DNA from: DASWIG01 sp965371445
Lineage (GTDB): Bacteria > Acidobacteriota > Thermoanaerobaculia > Multivoradales > J023
Direction of reading: 5' to 3'
Assembly: GCA_965371445.1 (NCBI GenBank)
Contig: CBDUYN010000027.1
Span: 1 to 64,000 of the forward strand
DNA: 64,000 nucleotides
The notes beneath the pieces are model-generated. The model worked only from the letters and a program-made list of their open reading frames with translations. It had not been told where the DNA came from and did not search any database. Within the stretch, counting starts at the first letter, position 1, and the number at the start of each line of letters is the position of its first letter. The translations under genes and the position numbers were made by a program. Shown piece after piece: positions 12,331 through 20,098 of this stretch.

Positions 12331-12484
12331 TTCAGTCCCGGAGGGACGACAGCGCGTAGCCCGGGGCGCGAGCCCCGGGTTCGCGTCCTCCCAGATTTAG
12401 AGCCCCTCTGGGGCTAGGGATGGGGGCGTCTCCGACCCGGGGCTTGCGCCCCGGGCTAGATGCCGCCGTCCCTCCGGGACTGAA
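12331..12484. repeat. REP/BIME-like composite element with long inverted arms
   Basis: The left arm (12331-12383) and the right arm (12433-12484, read in reverse) share the same order of blocks: TTCAGTCCCGGAGGGACG, then TAGCCCGGGGCG, then AGCCCCGGGT. Each arm carries its own small hairpin. The central part (12384-12432) has another palindrome, AGCCCC-TCT-GGGGCT. The architecture resembles paired REP units mobilised by REP-associated tyrosine transposases. No transposase gene is visible in the window. The right end lies directly in the DUF5615 toxin frame. Confidence 0.75.
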
Positions 12485-12568
12485 GAGTGGAGGCCTGGCG
12501 TCGTGACCGGCCTCGCGGAGAATCTCCCTCGCCTCCGGAGGCAGGTTCTCGTCAAGCTTGAGCTTCAT
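12332..12568 (-). pseudogene. DUF5615 PIN-like toxin truncated by REP element
   Basis: Only about the first 24 residues, MKLKLDENLPPEAREILREA then GHDA, match the N-terminus of DUF5615 (Mut7-C/PIN-like) proteins, including the early acidic residue in LDEN. After that the frame enters the REP-like composite and encodes unrelated Pro/Gly/Arg-rich sequence up to a stop at 12332. Intact family members run to about 110 residues and carry further acidic catalytic residues, which are missing here. The ATG lies eight bases after the stop of the DUF433 gene, the usual order of the pair. Confidence 0.75.
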
Positions 12569-12576
12569 GACATGGC

Positions 12577-12804
12577 TCAGGCTGGGATGTCGACGATGCT
12601 CTCGCGGGCCAGGTCCGCCGCGTAGGCGATCGCGGCCTGGACGGCGTCTGCCGAGACCGACGGATAGCTGCCGGCGACCTCGGTGGGCGTCAAGCCGTCG
12701 GCCAGGTTGTCGAGGATCACCGAGACCATGACCCGGGTTCCCACGATGCAAGCCTTACCGTGACATACCTTCGGGTCTACAGAGATGTGGTCTTTCCAAT
12801 CCAT
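12577..12804 (-). CDS. DUF433 antitoxin-like protein
   Basis: This 75-aa protein reads DHISVDPKVCHGKACIVGTR, then a helix-turn-helix-like part with the LADGLTPTEVAGSYP signature, then DAVQAAIAYAADLA, all characteristic of DUF433. DUF433 proteins are usually encoded just upstream of a DUF5615 PIN-like toxin and are regarded as its antitoxin. A strong AGGAGG lies upstream of the ATG. It sits between hsdM and hsdS on the same strand, so it probably shares their transcript, though a TATAGGAT-like -10 precedes it. Its partner toxin is broken. Confidence 0.88.
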   Translation of the reverse strand: MDWKDHISVDPKVCHGKACIVGTRVMVSVILDNLADGLTPTEVAGSYPSVSADAVQAAIAYAADLARESIVDIPA

Positions 12805-13020
12805 GGCGACCTCCTATACTTGGCCTCTATCCTATACTACGGAAAGCCTCGTGACACCCTCGGCTCGCCAGGGCGGAGCGCGGGCTACGTGCTCATTGGC
12901 GCATAGCGCTGACTTCTCATAGACTCTCTTGGCCGCTCGCCATGCCGGTTGCCAGGGGTTTAAAACGTCCGTAGTTGGGTGGTGCGGATCGCATGGCAGT
13001 CCTAGTTTAGCAGCTGTCCC

Positions 13021-14958
13021 TCACTCATAGCCCAGCCTCGCCAGGTTGCGGCGGATCGCCTTCTCCAGCTTCGCCGACTCGGCGAACTGCGCGCCCAGCG
13101 TCGCGACGAGCCGCGGCATCTTCTCCGCGAAGGGCTCGCCGTCGTCCTCGACCGCCTCGGCGCCGACGTAGCGGCCCGGCGTGAGGACGAAGTGGTGCGC
13201 GCCGATCTCCTCCGTCGTGGCGCTCTTCGCGAACCCGGGGACGTCCTCGTAGGGGTCCGTGCCGTCGCCGCGCCAGGCGTGGTAGGTGCCGGCGATCCGG
13301 GCGATGTCGTCGTCGGTCAATTCGCGGTGGACGCGGTCGACCAGGGTGCCGAGCTTGCGGGCGTCGAGGAAGAGGGTCTCGCCGTGGCGGTCGCGCAGGG
13401 GCTTGCCCTCCATGCCCTTGCCGTTCCGTTTGTCGCGGCTGAGGAACCAGAGGCAGACGGGAATCTGGGTCGAGTAGAAGAGCTGGCCGGGAAGCGCCAC
13501 CATGCAGTCGACCAGGTCGGCCTCGACGAGGCTCCGCCGGATCTCGCCCTCGCCCGACTGCTGTGAGGACATCGAGCCGTTGGCGAGGACGAAGCCGGCA
13601 ATGCCTTGGGGTGCCAGGTGGTGGACGAAGTGCTGGACCCAGGCGAAGTTGGCGTTGCCGGCCGGCGGCGTACCGTACTGCCAGCGCGCGTCCTGGCGGA
13701 GGAGGTCGCCGTCCCAGTCGGAGCTGTTGAAGGGCGGGTTGGCGAGGACGTAGTCGGCGCGCAGATCGCGGTGGAGGTCGCGGTGGAAGCTGTCGGCCCA
13801 CTCGTCGCCGAAGTTGGCTTCGATGCCACGGATGGCGAGGTTCATCTTGGCGAGGCGCCAGGTGGTGGAGTTGGATTCCTGGCCGAAGATCGAGATGTCG
13901 GCGACGCGGCCGTGGTGCGCCTTGATGAAGCGCTCGCTCTGGACGAACATGCCGCCCGAGCCGCAGCACGGATCGAAGACTCGTCCGCGGTAGGGCGCGA
14001 GCATCTCGACGAGGACGCGGACGACGCATTGCGGCGTGTAGAACTGTCCGCCCTTCTTGCCCTCGGCCGACGCGAACTCGCTCAGGAAGTACTCGTAGAC
14101 GCGGCCGAGGACGTCCTTGGAGCGGTTCTCCTTGTCGCCGAGGCCTACCTTGCCGAAGAGGTCGACGAGGCCGCCGAGGCTGCGCTTGTCGAGCTCCGGC
14201 CGGGCGTATCTCTTGGGCAGGACGCCCTTCAACTTCGGGTTGTCGCGTTCGACGGCGCGCATGGCGTCGTCGACGACCTGGCCGATCTCGGGCGTCTTGG
14301 CCTGGGCGGCGAGGTGGGGCCAGCGGGCCTCCGATGGGACCCAGAAGATGTGCTCGGCCCGGTACTCGTCGGGATCCTCGGGATCGGCGCCCTGGTCGAC
14401 CTCGGTGAGGAGCTGGGCGTGTTTTTCCTCGAAGGCGTCGGAGATGTACTTGAGGAAGATCAGGCCGAGGACGACGTGCTTGTACTCGGCGGCGTCCATG
14501 TTGTTGCGCAGCTTGTCGGCGGCCTGCCAGAGCTTGGTTCTGAAGTCGAGGATGGCGCCTGAGTTCTTGGCGCTGGCGGCCCTCTTCGGACGCTTCACCT
14601 TCGGCTCGGGCGTCTCGGCGACGTCGATCGTAAGCTGCGCCGGTTCGGCGGGGAGCGCCGGCTCGGGGGCGTGGGACGCCGGTTCGGGAGCCGTGTCGCG
14701 GCCGAGGATGCGGTCGATGATCGACGCCTTGTCGCGTCCGGAGTCGTCGAGTCCGGCATCGCGGCAGACGGCCTTGAGCTCGTCGCGTTTCAGAGAGGCG
14801 AGGATGCTCTCGAAGGAGGCGCGCCGGGATCGGGCGAGGAGGTCGACGACTTCGTGTTTGAGGAGCGCCGCGGGGGCGTCGAGGTCGAAGGCTTCGGCGA
14901 GCTCGCGCAGCCGGGCCTTGGTTAGGGTTGCGAGGGCTTGCCTCTGGTCCGCCTTCAT
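13021..14958 (-). CDS. hsdM: Type I restriction-modification methyltransferase HsdM with N-terminal tandem SAP-like region
   Basis: This 645-aa N6-adenine methyltransferase has motif I DPCCGSGG (329-336) and catalytic NPPF (407-410), plus the family segment GGQFYTPQCVVRVLVEML. The HsdM helical N-domain starts near 140 (RTKLWQAADKLRNNMDAAEY). In front of it lie two helix-extension-helix units (about 11-43 and 53-88, the second reading LKRDELKAVCRDAGLDDSGR) that look like SAP/Rho-N DNA-binding folds, then a Pro/Ala-rich linker. The start MKADQRQ at 14958 has GAGAGGA upstream. The open frame to 16044 is antisense over other genes. It is the first gene of the hsd run. Confidence 0.93.
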   Translation of the reverse strand: MKADQRQALATLTKARLRELAEAFDLDAPAALLKHEVVDLLARSRRASFESILASLKRDELKAVCRDAGLDDSGRDKASIIDRILGRDTAPEPASHAPEPALPAEPAQLTIDVAETPEPKVKRPKRAASAKNSGAILDFRTKLWQAADKLRNNMDAAEYKHVVLGLIFLKYISDAFEEKHAQLLTEVDQGADPEDPDEYRAEHIFWVPSEARWPHLAAQAKTPEIGQVVDDAMRAVERDNPKLKGVLPKRYARPELDKRSLGGLVDLFGKVGLGDKENRSKDVLGRVYEYFLSEFASAEGKKGGQFYTPQCVVRVLVEMLAPYRGRVFDPCCGSGGMFVQSERFIKAHHGRVADISIFGQESNSTTWRLAKMNLAIRGIEANFGDEWADSFHRDLHRDLRADYVLANPPFNSSDWDGDLLRQDARWQYGTPPAGNANFAWVQHFVHHLAPQGIAGFVLANGSMSSQQSGEGEIRRSLVEADLVDCMVALPGQLFYSTQIPVCLWFLSRDKRNGKGMEGKPLRDRHGETLFLDARKLGTLVDRVHRELTDDDIARIAGTYHAWRGDGTDPYEDVPGFAKSATTEEIGAHHFVLTPGRYVGAEAVEDDGEPFAEKMPRLVATLGAQFAESAKLEKAIRRNLARLGYE

Positions 14959-15039
14959 TTCGTCCTCTCTTCTCCCTGGCAACTCTCCCGTTGGTGGACG
15001 GGAGCATATCCTCTTGAACGTAGGGATTCCAGACTCAAG

Positions 15040-15486
15040 GGTCCGGGCTTCGCTCGCCGCGGCCGAGGTGCCTGGCACTTCCGCGGGGCCGACGATCGGC
15101 TGGCGAGGCAACTCGAGTGGCGGGGACCCTTTGACCGCGTGCTGCTCGGCGCGCAGCCGGTCTGGCGTCCGGCGAGCTGGACGACGATCCTCGAAGGGAA
15201 GGCTTCGCTCAGGGCGCAGCTTTACCGGGCACGGAACAAGGGTGTCGTCGAGGGTTTGGACGCCTACAAGGCAAAGTTCCTGCCGGAGAGCTGGGAGCCC
15301 ATCTACGCCATCACGAGCGAGCCGCGGATCGGGCTGAGGACGCTCTACGCCATCGCCGGCGCCTTCGGCGAGATGGCGCCGCCCGAGCTTCTGCTGCGTG
15401 CGCTCCTTCGCGGGGTGGCCAAGGAGCTCGAATGGCTCCGCCGCCGGCTCTTCAACTGGGAGAAAGCGGCTCATCTTCGGACATAA
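15040..15486 (+). pseudogene. Internally deleted DUF2156 (phosphatidylglycerol lysyltransferase-like) gene
   Basis: Two blocks of the DUF2156 C-terminal acyltransferase domain are joined directly. The first is LLGAQPVWRPASWTTILEGK with SLRAQLYRARNKGV. The second is GLDAYKAKFLPESWEPIYAI with LYAIAGAF. In intact homologues these blocks are separated by roughly 200 residues holding much of the GNAT core, and the N-terminal half is missing too. The frame has stayed open to TAA at 15484. No good start or ribosome site is visible. I treat it as a decayed gene lying between hsdM and polX. Confidence 0.65.
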
Positions 15487-15487
15487 T
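15482..15487 (+). promoter_or_regulatory. Candidate -10 (CATAAT) for leaderless polX
   Basis: CATAAT ends six bases before the polX ATG at 15494, so initiation seven bases downstream of the hexamer would fall on the start codon. No Shine-Dalgarno sequence precedes this ATG. Confidence 0.4.
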
Positions 15488-15493
15488 GGCCCG

Positions 15494-17266
15494 ATGAGCA
15501 CGAACCTTGAGCTGGCCAGCGTCTTCGCGCAGATGGGCTCCGCCCTGGAGCTTCTCGGAGCCAACCCCTTCCGCGTCAATTCCCACCAGCGGGTGGCCCG
15601 CCTCCTGAAAGACATGAACGAAGACGTCGCGGCGATCGTCGCCGAGGATCCCGAGACGGCACAAAAACGCCTCGCGGCCCTCTCGGGCGTCGGCAAGGGC
15701 TCGGCGGCGAAGATCGTCGAATACGTCGAGACGGGTGCCGTCAGCGAGCACCAGGAGCTTCTGGAGAAAGTCCCCGCCGGCCTCTTCGAGGTCCTCGAAG
15801 TGCCAGGGATCGGACCCAAAGCGGCCAAGCTCATGTGGGACGAGCTCGCCGTCACGAGCGTCGACGAGCTCAAGGCGCAGCTCGACAAGGACCCCGACGC
15901 GGTGGCCGCCCTGCCCCGCATGGGCAAGAAGAAAATCGACGGCATCCTCCAGGCGATCGCCTTCAGCGAAAAGAGCCAGGAGCGCATCCCCATCGGCAAG
16001 GCCCGGCCCCTGGCCCTCGCGATCCTCGAGGAGATTCGCGGCATCGACGGCGTCCGCCGCGCCGACTACGCCGGCAGCCTGCGGCGTGGCGCGGAGACCA
16101 TCGGCGACCTCGACTTCCTGGTGAGCGCCGACGACGCGGAAGCCGTCCGCGTACGCTTCACCGAGGCGCCGGCCGTGACCCAGGTGCTGGCCCGCGGCGA
16201 GACCAAGTGCTCGGTACGCCTCGAAGAGGGCGGCGTGGCGGTCCAGTCCGACCTCCGGATCGTCCCTGAGGAGGCCTACGGCGCGGCGCTCATGTACTTC
16301 ACCGGCTCGAAAGAGCACAACGTCCGGATGCGCGAGGCCGCGATCAAAAAAAACCTGAGGTTGAACGAGTACGGCCTGTACCGCGGCACGGAGGAGCGTC
16401 CTCAGGACCGTGGCGAGGCGCCGGTCGCGGCGGTGACCGAGGAGGAGATCTACGCCGCCCTCGACTTGCCGTTCGTGCCCCCCGAGATGCGCGAGGATCG
16501 CGATCTTGCGGACCTCGCCGAGGCGCCCGGGAGGCTCATCGAGCTCGACGACATCCGCGCCGAGCTTCACGCCCACACCCGGGCGAGCGACGGCAAGATG
16601 ACGATCGAGGAGCTCGCCGCCGAAGCCCGCCATCGAGGCTTCCACACGATCGCCGTCACCGACCACTCCCAGAGCCAGGTCATCGCCAACGGCCTCACTC
16701 GCGACCGGCTCCTGCGCCACGTCGACGCGATCCGCGAAGCCGAGGCCAAGACCCGGGGCATCACGATCCTCGCCGGAGCCGAGGTCGACATCCTTCCCGA
16801 CGGCCGGCTCGACTATGAGGACGACGTCCTGGCCCAGCTCGACGTCGTGGTGGCCGCGCCGCATGCCGCCCTACGCCAGGACCCCCAGAGCGCGACCGAA
16901 CGGCTCCTGCGGGCCATCCGCCACCCCCTGGTCCACGTCGTCGGCCATCCCACGGGCCGCATCATCGCGCGCCGCGAGGGGTTGAGCCCCGACATGCCGG
17001 CGCTCTTTGCCGCCGCCGCCGAGCACAAGACGGCCCTGGAGGCGAACGCCAACTGGCAGCGGCTCGACCTGCGCGACACCCACCTGCGCGGCGCGCTCCA
17101 GGCGGGCTGCAAGATCGCGATCAACACCGACGCGCACCGGGCGTCTCACTTCGACCTCCTGGTCTACGGCGTCTTGACGGCGCGCCGTGCCGGTATGGAG
17201 CCCGGCGCGTGCGTCAACACGTGGAGCGCCAAGAAGCTGCGGACGTGGCTGCGCTCCAAGCGCTGA
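15494..17266 (+). CDS. polX: Family X DNA polymerase with PHP domain (PolX)
   Basis: This 590-aa protein matches the length and layout of bacterial PolX, a gap-filling repair polymerase with 3'-5' exonuclease activity. Helix-hairpin-helix repeats come first (LSGVGKGSAAKI, then VPGIGPKAAKL). The palm carries GSLRRGAETIGDLDFLVS with the metal-binding aspartates. The C-terminal PHP exonuclease starts near residue 355 with ELHAHTRASDG, AVTDHSQ and later INTDAHR. The start MSTNLELASV at 15494 follows the normal family N-terminus. It converges with the epimerase gene at 17279. Confidence 0.93.
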   Translation: MSTNLELASVFAQMGSALELLGANPFRVNSHQRVARLLKDMNEDVAAIVAEDPETAQKRLAALSGVGKGSAAKIVEYVETGAVSEHQELLEKVPAGLFEVLEVPGIGPKAAKLMWDELAVTSVDELKAQLDKDPDAVAALPRMGKKKIDGILQAIAFSEKSQERIPIGKARPLALAILEEIRGIDGVRRADYAGSLRRGAETIGDLDFLVSADDAEAVRVRFTEAPAVTQVLARGETKCSVRLEEGGVAVQSDLRIVPEEAYGAALMYFTGSKEHNVRMREAAIKKNLRLNEYGLYRGTEERPQDRGEAPVAAVTEEEIYAALDLPFVPPEMREDRDLADLAEAPGRLIELDDIRAELHAHTRASDGKMTIEELAAEARHRGFHTIAVTDHSQSQVIANGLTRDRLLRHVDAIREAEAKTRGITILAGAEVDILPDGRLDYEDDVLAQLDVVVAAPHAALRQDPQSATERLLRAIRHPLVHVVGHPTGRIIARREGLSPDMPALFAAAAEHKTALEANANWQRLDLRDTHLRGALQAGCKIAINTDAHRASHFDLLVYGVLTARRAGMEPGACVNTWSAKKLRTWLRSKR

Positions 17267-17278
17267 GACCCCGCCGTG

Positions 17279-19168
17279 CTAACCGTCGGCGAGGACGAGC
17301 TCACGGTCGTCGGCAAGGGGTGAGGCGTATTCGGCGACGATCTCGTGGAGCCGCCGGACGAGCGCCGCCGCGTCCTCGCGGGCCGCGTCCTCGGCGAGTC
17401 GGGACACCTGGGCGAGGACGTCCTCCGGAGGGGGCGGGCTTTCGATGACGGAGACCTTGCCGTGGACGCGGCGCACGACCCTCTCGTCGTCGCCGAGGAG
17501 CTCCTCGTCGAGTTTTTCGCCGGGCCGCAGGCCGCAGAAGTCGATCTTGACGTCTTCCTCCGGCACGTGCCCCGCCATCGTGATCATCTGCCGCGCCAGG
17601 TCGAGGATCCTGATCGGCTGCCCCATCTCGAGGACGCAGAGCCCGCCGTAGTCGCCGTAGGCGGCCTCCAGGACGAGGCCCACGGCTTCCGAGATCGTCA
17701 TGAAGTAGCGGCGCGCCTCCGGGTGGGTGACGGTCACGGGTCCGCCGGCGGCGATCTGCTCGCGAAAGATCGGTACGACCGAGCCCGCCGAGTCGAGGAC
17801 GTTGCCGAAGCGTACGACCGAGAAACGCGTCGGCGATCTCTCCGCCATGTGCCGGACGAGGAGCTCGCCGAGGCGTTTCGTCGCACCCATGACGCTTGTC
17901 GGCTTGACGGCCTTGTCGGTCGACATGAAGACGAAACGCCGGACGCCCGCCTCGTGGGCCGCCTCGGCAAGGACCCGGGTCCCCAGGACGTTGGTCTTGA
18001 CCGCCTCGCTCGGCGATTGCTCCATCAGCGGCACGTGCTTGCGCGCCGCGGCGTGGAAGACGTCCTCGGGCCGGTGGCGGGCAAAAAGCTGGCGGATGCG
18101 TCCCGCGTCGCGGACGTCGGCCGGCTCCGCCACGATCCGGCACTCCGGGTAGAGGCGTTCGAAGCGGCGCTGGTTGACGTAGAGGCCGTTCTCGTCGACG
18201 TCGAGCATCACGAGGTTCCGGCAGCCCCGTTCCAGGAGCTGGGCACAGGTCTCGGTGCCGATCGAGCCGGCGGCTCCGGCGACGAGGCGCCTCTCGTCGC
18301 TGCCGAGCTTCGGGGCGGCGCTGTCGCCGAGCGTCACCTCGTCGCGCTCGAGGAGGTCCACGGGTTCCAGGTCGCGGAGCTCGGCCGGCGCCGGTCCTTC
18401 GGCGCCGTAGCGGGCGGCCGGCAGGACCTTGAAGCGCAGCCGCAGGTCGGCGCAGAGCGTGAGGATCTCGCGCAGCCGACTCGCGGGCAGATCCGGCGCG
18501 GCGATCAGCACCAGCTCCGCCTGGAGACGCGAGGCCAACGCGGCGAGGTCGCTCGTGGCGCCGAGCACGGTCTTGCCCCCTACGACGTCGCCCCAGCTGT
18601 CGGGGTCCTCGTCGACGAAGCCGAGGACCTCCAGGTCGTGCTCGCTTGAGCGCCGCAGGTCGCGCAGCAACGCCTCCCCCGGAGCTCCCGCGCCCACGAT
18701 CAGCGTACGAACCTGACCGTTGCGGCGCGAGCGCAGGAGGTCCGCGCGGTAGAGCCACACCAGGCGCGGAGTGAAACGCACCATCGACATGAGCCCTGTC
18801 GTCAGCAGAAGCTCCGAGACCAGGACCGAACGCGGTGGCTGCGCGAGGGCGGGGACGAGGTCGAGGCCGAGGGTAAAAAGCCCGGTGCCAAAAAAACCCG
18901 CCATGACGATCCGGGCGCCGTCGGTCAAGCCCGAGAAGCGGAAGGACCAGCGGTTCAAACGGAAGAGGGAGTTGGCCAGGAGGCGCGACGCCACGAGGAG
19001 AAGGACGACGGCGAGCCTCACGCCTTCCCACCGTTCCGGCGGCAGACCCTCGAAGCGCAGGGTGTGTATCACCGCGAAGCTCGCCGCGGCAAGCCCGGCG
19101 TCGGTGCCGAGGATCAGGAAAGACCGGACCCCGGAGCTCAGCTTGGGGCTGGGAAGGTTTTTCGTCAA
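17279..19168 (-). CDS. Membrane-anchored UDP-sugar 4,6-dehydratase/epimerase (CapD/PglF-like)
   Basis: This 629-aa protein has an N-terminal block of about four transmembrane helices (about 15-125). A CoA-binding-like Rossmann domain follows (TLIVGAGAPGEALLRDL), then an extended SDR domain with LVAGAAGSIGTETCAQLL and the active-site region STDKAVKPTSVMGATK. The family (WbpM, FlmA, PglF, CapD) makes keto-deoxy sugar nucleotides for capsule, O-antigen or glycoprotein glycans. The glycine motif reads GAAGSIG rather than GAGGSIG. It ends the run of - strand genes from the M23 peptidase, consistent with a surface-assembly cluster. Confidence 0.9.
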   Translation of the reverse strand: MTKNLPSPKLSSGVRSFLILGTDAGLAAASFAVIHTLRFEGLPPERWEGVRLAVVLLLVASRLLANSLFRLNRWSFRFSGLTDGARIVMAGFFGTGLFTLGLDLVPALAQPPRSVLVSELLLTTGLMSMVRFTPRLVWLYRADLLRSRRNGQVRTLIVGAGAPGEALLRDLRRSSEHDLEVLGFVDEDPDSWGDVVGGKTVLGATSDLAALASRLQAELVLIAAPDLPASRLREILTLCADLRLRFKVLPAARYGAEGPAPAELRDLEPVDLLERDEVTLGDSAAPKLGSDERRLVAGAAGSIGTETCAQLLERGCRNLVMLDVDENGLYVNQRRFERLYPECRIVAEPADVRDAGRIRQLFARHRPEDVFHAAARKHVPLMEQSPSEAVKTNVLGTRVLAEAAHEAGVRRFVFMSTDKAVKPTSVMGATKRLGELLVRHMAERSPTRFSVVRFGNVLDSAGSVVPIFREQIAAGGPVTVTHPEARRYFMTISEAVGLVLEAAYGDYGGLCVLEMGQPIRILDLARQMITMAGHVPEEDVKIDFCGLRPGEKLDEELLGDDERVVRRVHGKVSVIESPPPPEDVLAQVSRLAEDAAREDAAALVRRLHEIVAEYASPLADDRELVLADG

Positions 19169-19184
19169 CGCGGGCCCCGGGAGC

Positions 19185-19997
19185 TCAACCGGCGGCTTCC
19201 ACCGGCGCTTCGCGGAAGAAGCGCTCGACCAGGTCGAGCGCGCGGCGCGTGTCGTCGCCAGGCTCGACGATGCGTCCGAAAAGCGTCCGGTAGGTGTGTT
19301 GGAGCGCCTCGAGGTCGCGGCTTTTGAGGAGCTTGACCAGCTCTTCGAGGACCCGGACCGAGGTCGTGCCGTAGGCCTCGTTGCGGGCTTCGCGCTCGAG
19401 GAGGACGAGGGTAAAAAAGAGGTGGTCGGGCAGCTCCCGGCCGCTTTCGAGCACCCGCGAGGTTAGCGGCTCCTGGACCCGTGGAACGCCAGCCGGCTTG
19501 GGCTCGGCCGCCGCCGCTTCTTCGACGCGCTCCTTGGGCTCGGGCAGCTCCAGCTGCGGCGTCGCCTCCTGGCGGTCGAAGAAAAACGGCATCGACCGCA
19601 GCTGGCGGGCAAAGCGGGAGAAGAGCAGAAAAAGCTCCTTTTCCGACGAGAAGTTCCCGACCAGCTGCGCGTTCTTGCCGATCTCCAGGCTTTCGGTCTC
19701 CTGGAGCACGATGCGCGCCTGCGCTTTCTCCTCGAGCTGGATCGACTGCGCCTTCACCTTCCAGGAGGTGAGGCTCCCCTGGACGTAGCACACCTGGGCG
19801 CATTTCACCGAGACCGCCTCCACCTCGGCGTTGGCCTCGATCCGGATCGAGCCACCCACCGACTCGATCTCGCCATAGTGGCCGGAGTTCTGGATCACGA
19901 GGTTCCCCGGTGTCCGCACGGAGAGCTGGCCGTGTACGTCGATCTGGATCTCGGTGCCCGACGGGATGATCATGGTCGGGGCGTCGGCTTTGTTCAT
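19185..19997 (-). CDS. Bactofilin-like beta-helical protein with helical C-terminal extension
   Basis: The first 125 or so residues of this 270-aa protein are short repeating beta segments, such as LSVRTPGNLVIQNSGHYGEI, GSIRIEANAEVEAVSVKCAQ, and SLEIGKNAQLVGNF. This is the look of a bactofilin (polymer-forming cytoskeletal) right-handed beta-helix. The rest is a proline-rich linker and a helical domain with EALQHTYRTLFGRIVEPGDD. Bactofilins are often encoded beside M23 peptidases, and one lies 101 bp upstream here. There is no signal peptide, so it is probably cytoplasmic. The assignment is by pattern and context, and the sequence is divergent from classic BacA. Confidence 0.5.
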   Translation of the reverse strand: MNKADAPTMIIPSGTEIQIDVHGQLSVRTPGNLVIQNSGHYGEIESVGGSIRIEANAEVEAVSVKCAQVCYVQGSLTSWKVKAQSIQLEEKAQARIVLQETESLEIGKNAQLVGNFSSEKELFLLFSRFARQLRSMPFFFDRQEATPQLELPEPKERVEEAAAAEPKPAGVPRVQEPLTSRVLESGRELPDHLFFTLVLLEREARNEAYGTTSVRVLEELVKLLKSRDLEALQHTYRTLFGRIVEPGDDTRRALDLVERFFREAPVEAAG

Positions 19998-20005
19998 GGC
20001 GGTGG

Positions 20006-20011
20006 ATTCTA
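20006..20011 (-). promoter_or_regulatory. Candidate -10 (TAGAAT) for the bactofilin-like gene
   Basis: TAGAAT on the - strand ends eight bases before the ATG at 19997, so the transcript would have at most one or two leader bases. Confidence 0.4.
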
Positions 20012-20028
20012 CCTGATTTGGGTAGCGG

Positions 20029-20088
20029 GCGCACGGCCGTGCGCTCCTACGAGCCGCCGCCGCCGCCGGTAGGGCGCACGGCCGTGCG
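20029..20088. repeat. Two GCACGGCCGTGC palindromes between M23 and bactofilin-like genes
   Basis: GCGCACGGCCGTGCGC (20029-20044) and CGCACGGCCGTGCG (20075-20088) are perfect palindromes in similar GGGC...CTCCTAC surroundings. A third related palindrome is at 22201-22222. They probably form a small extragenic repeat family and may also act as a hairpin after the M23 gene. Confidence 0.6.
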
Positions 20089-20098
20089 GCCCTCCTAC

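Noticed and set aside
14959..16044. N-terminal extension of hsdM in the same open frame
   Set aside because: This part is antisense to the DUF2156 remnant and polX, and hsdM has a good ribosome site at 14958.
15452..16864. 470-codon frame on the - strand
   Set aside because: Antisense shadow of polX, which has full domain support.
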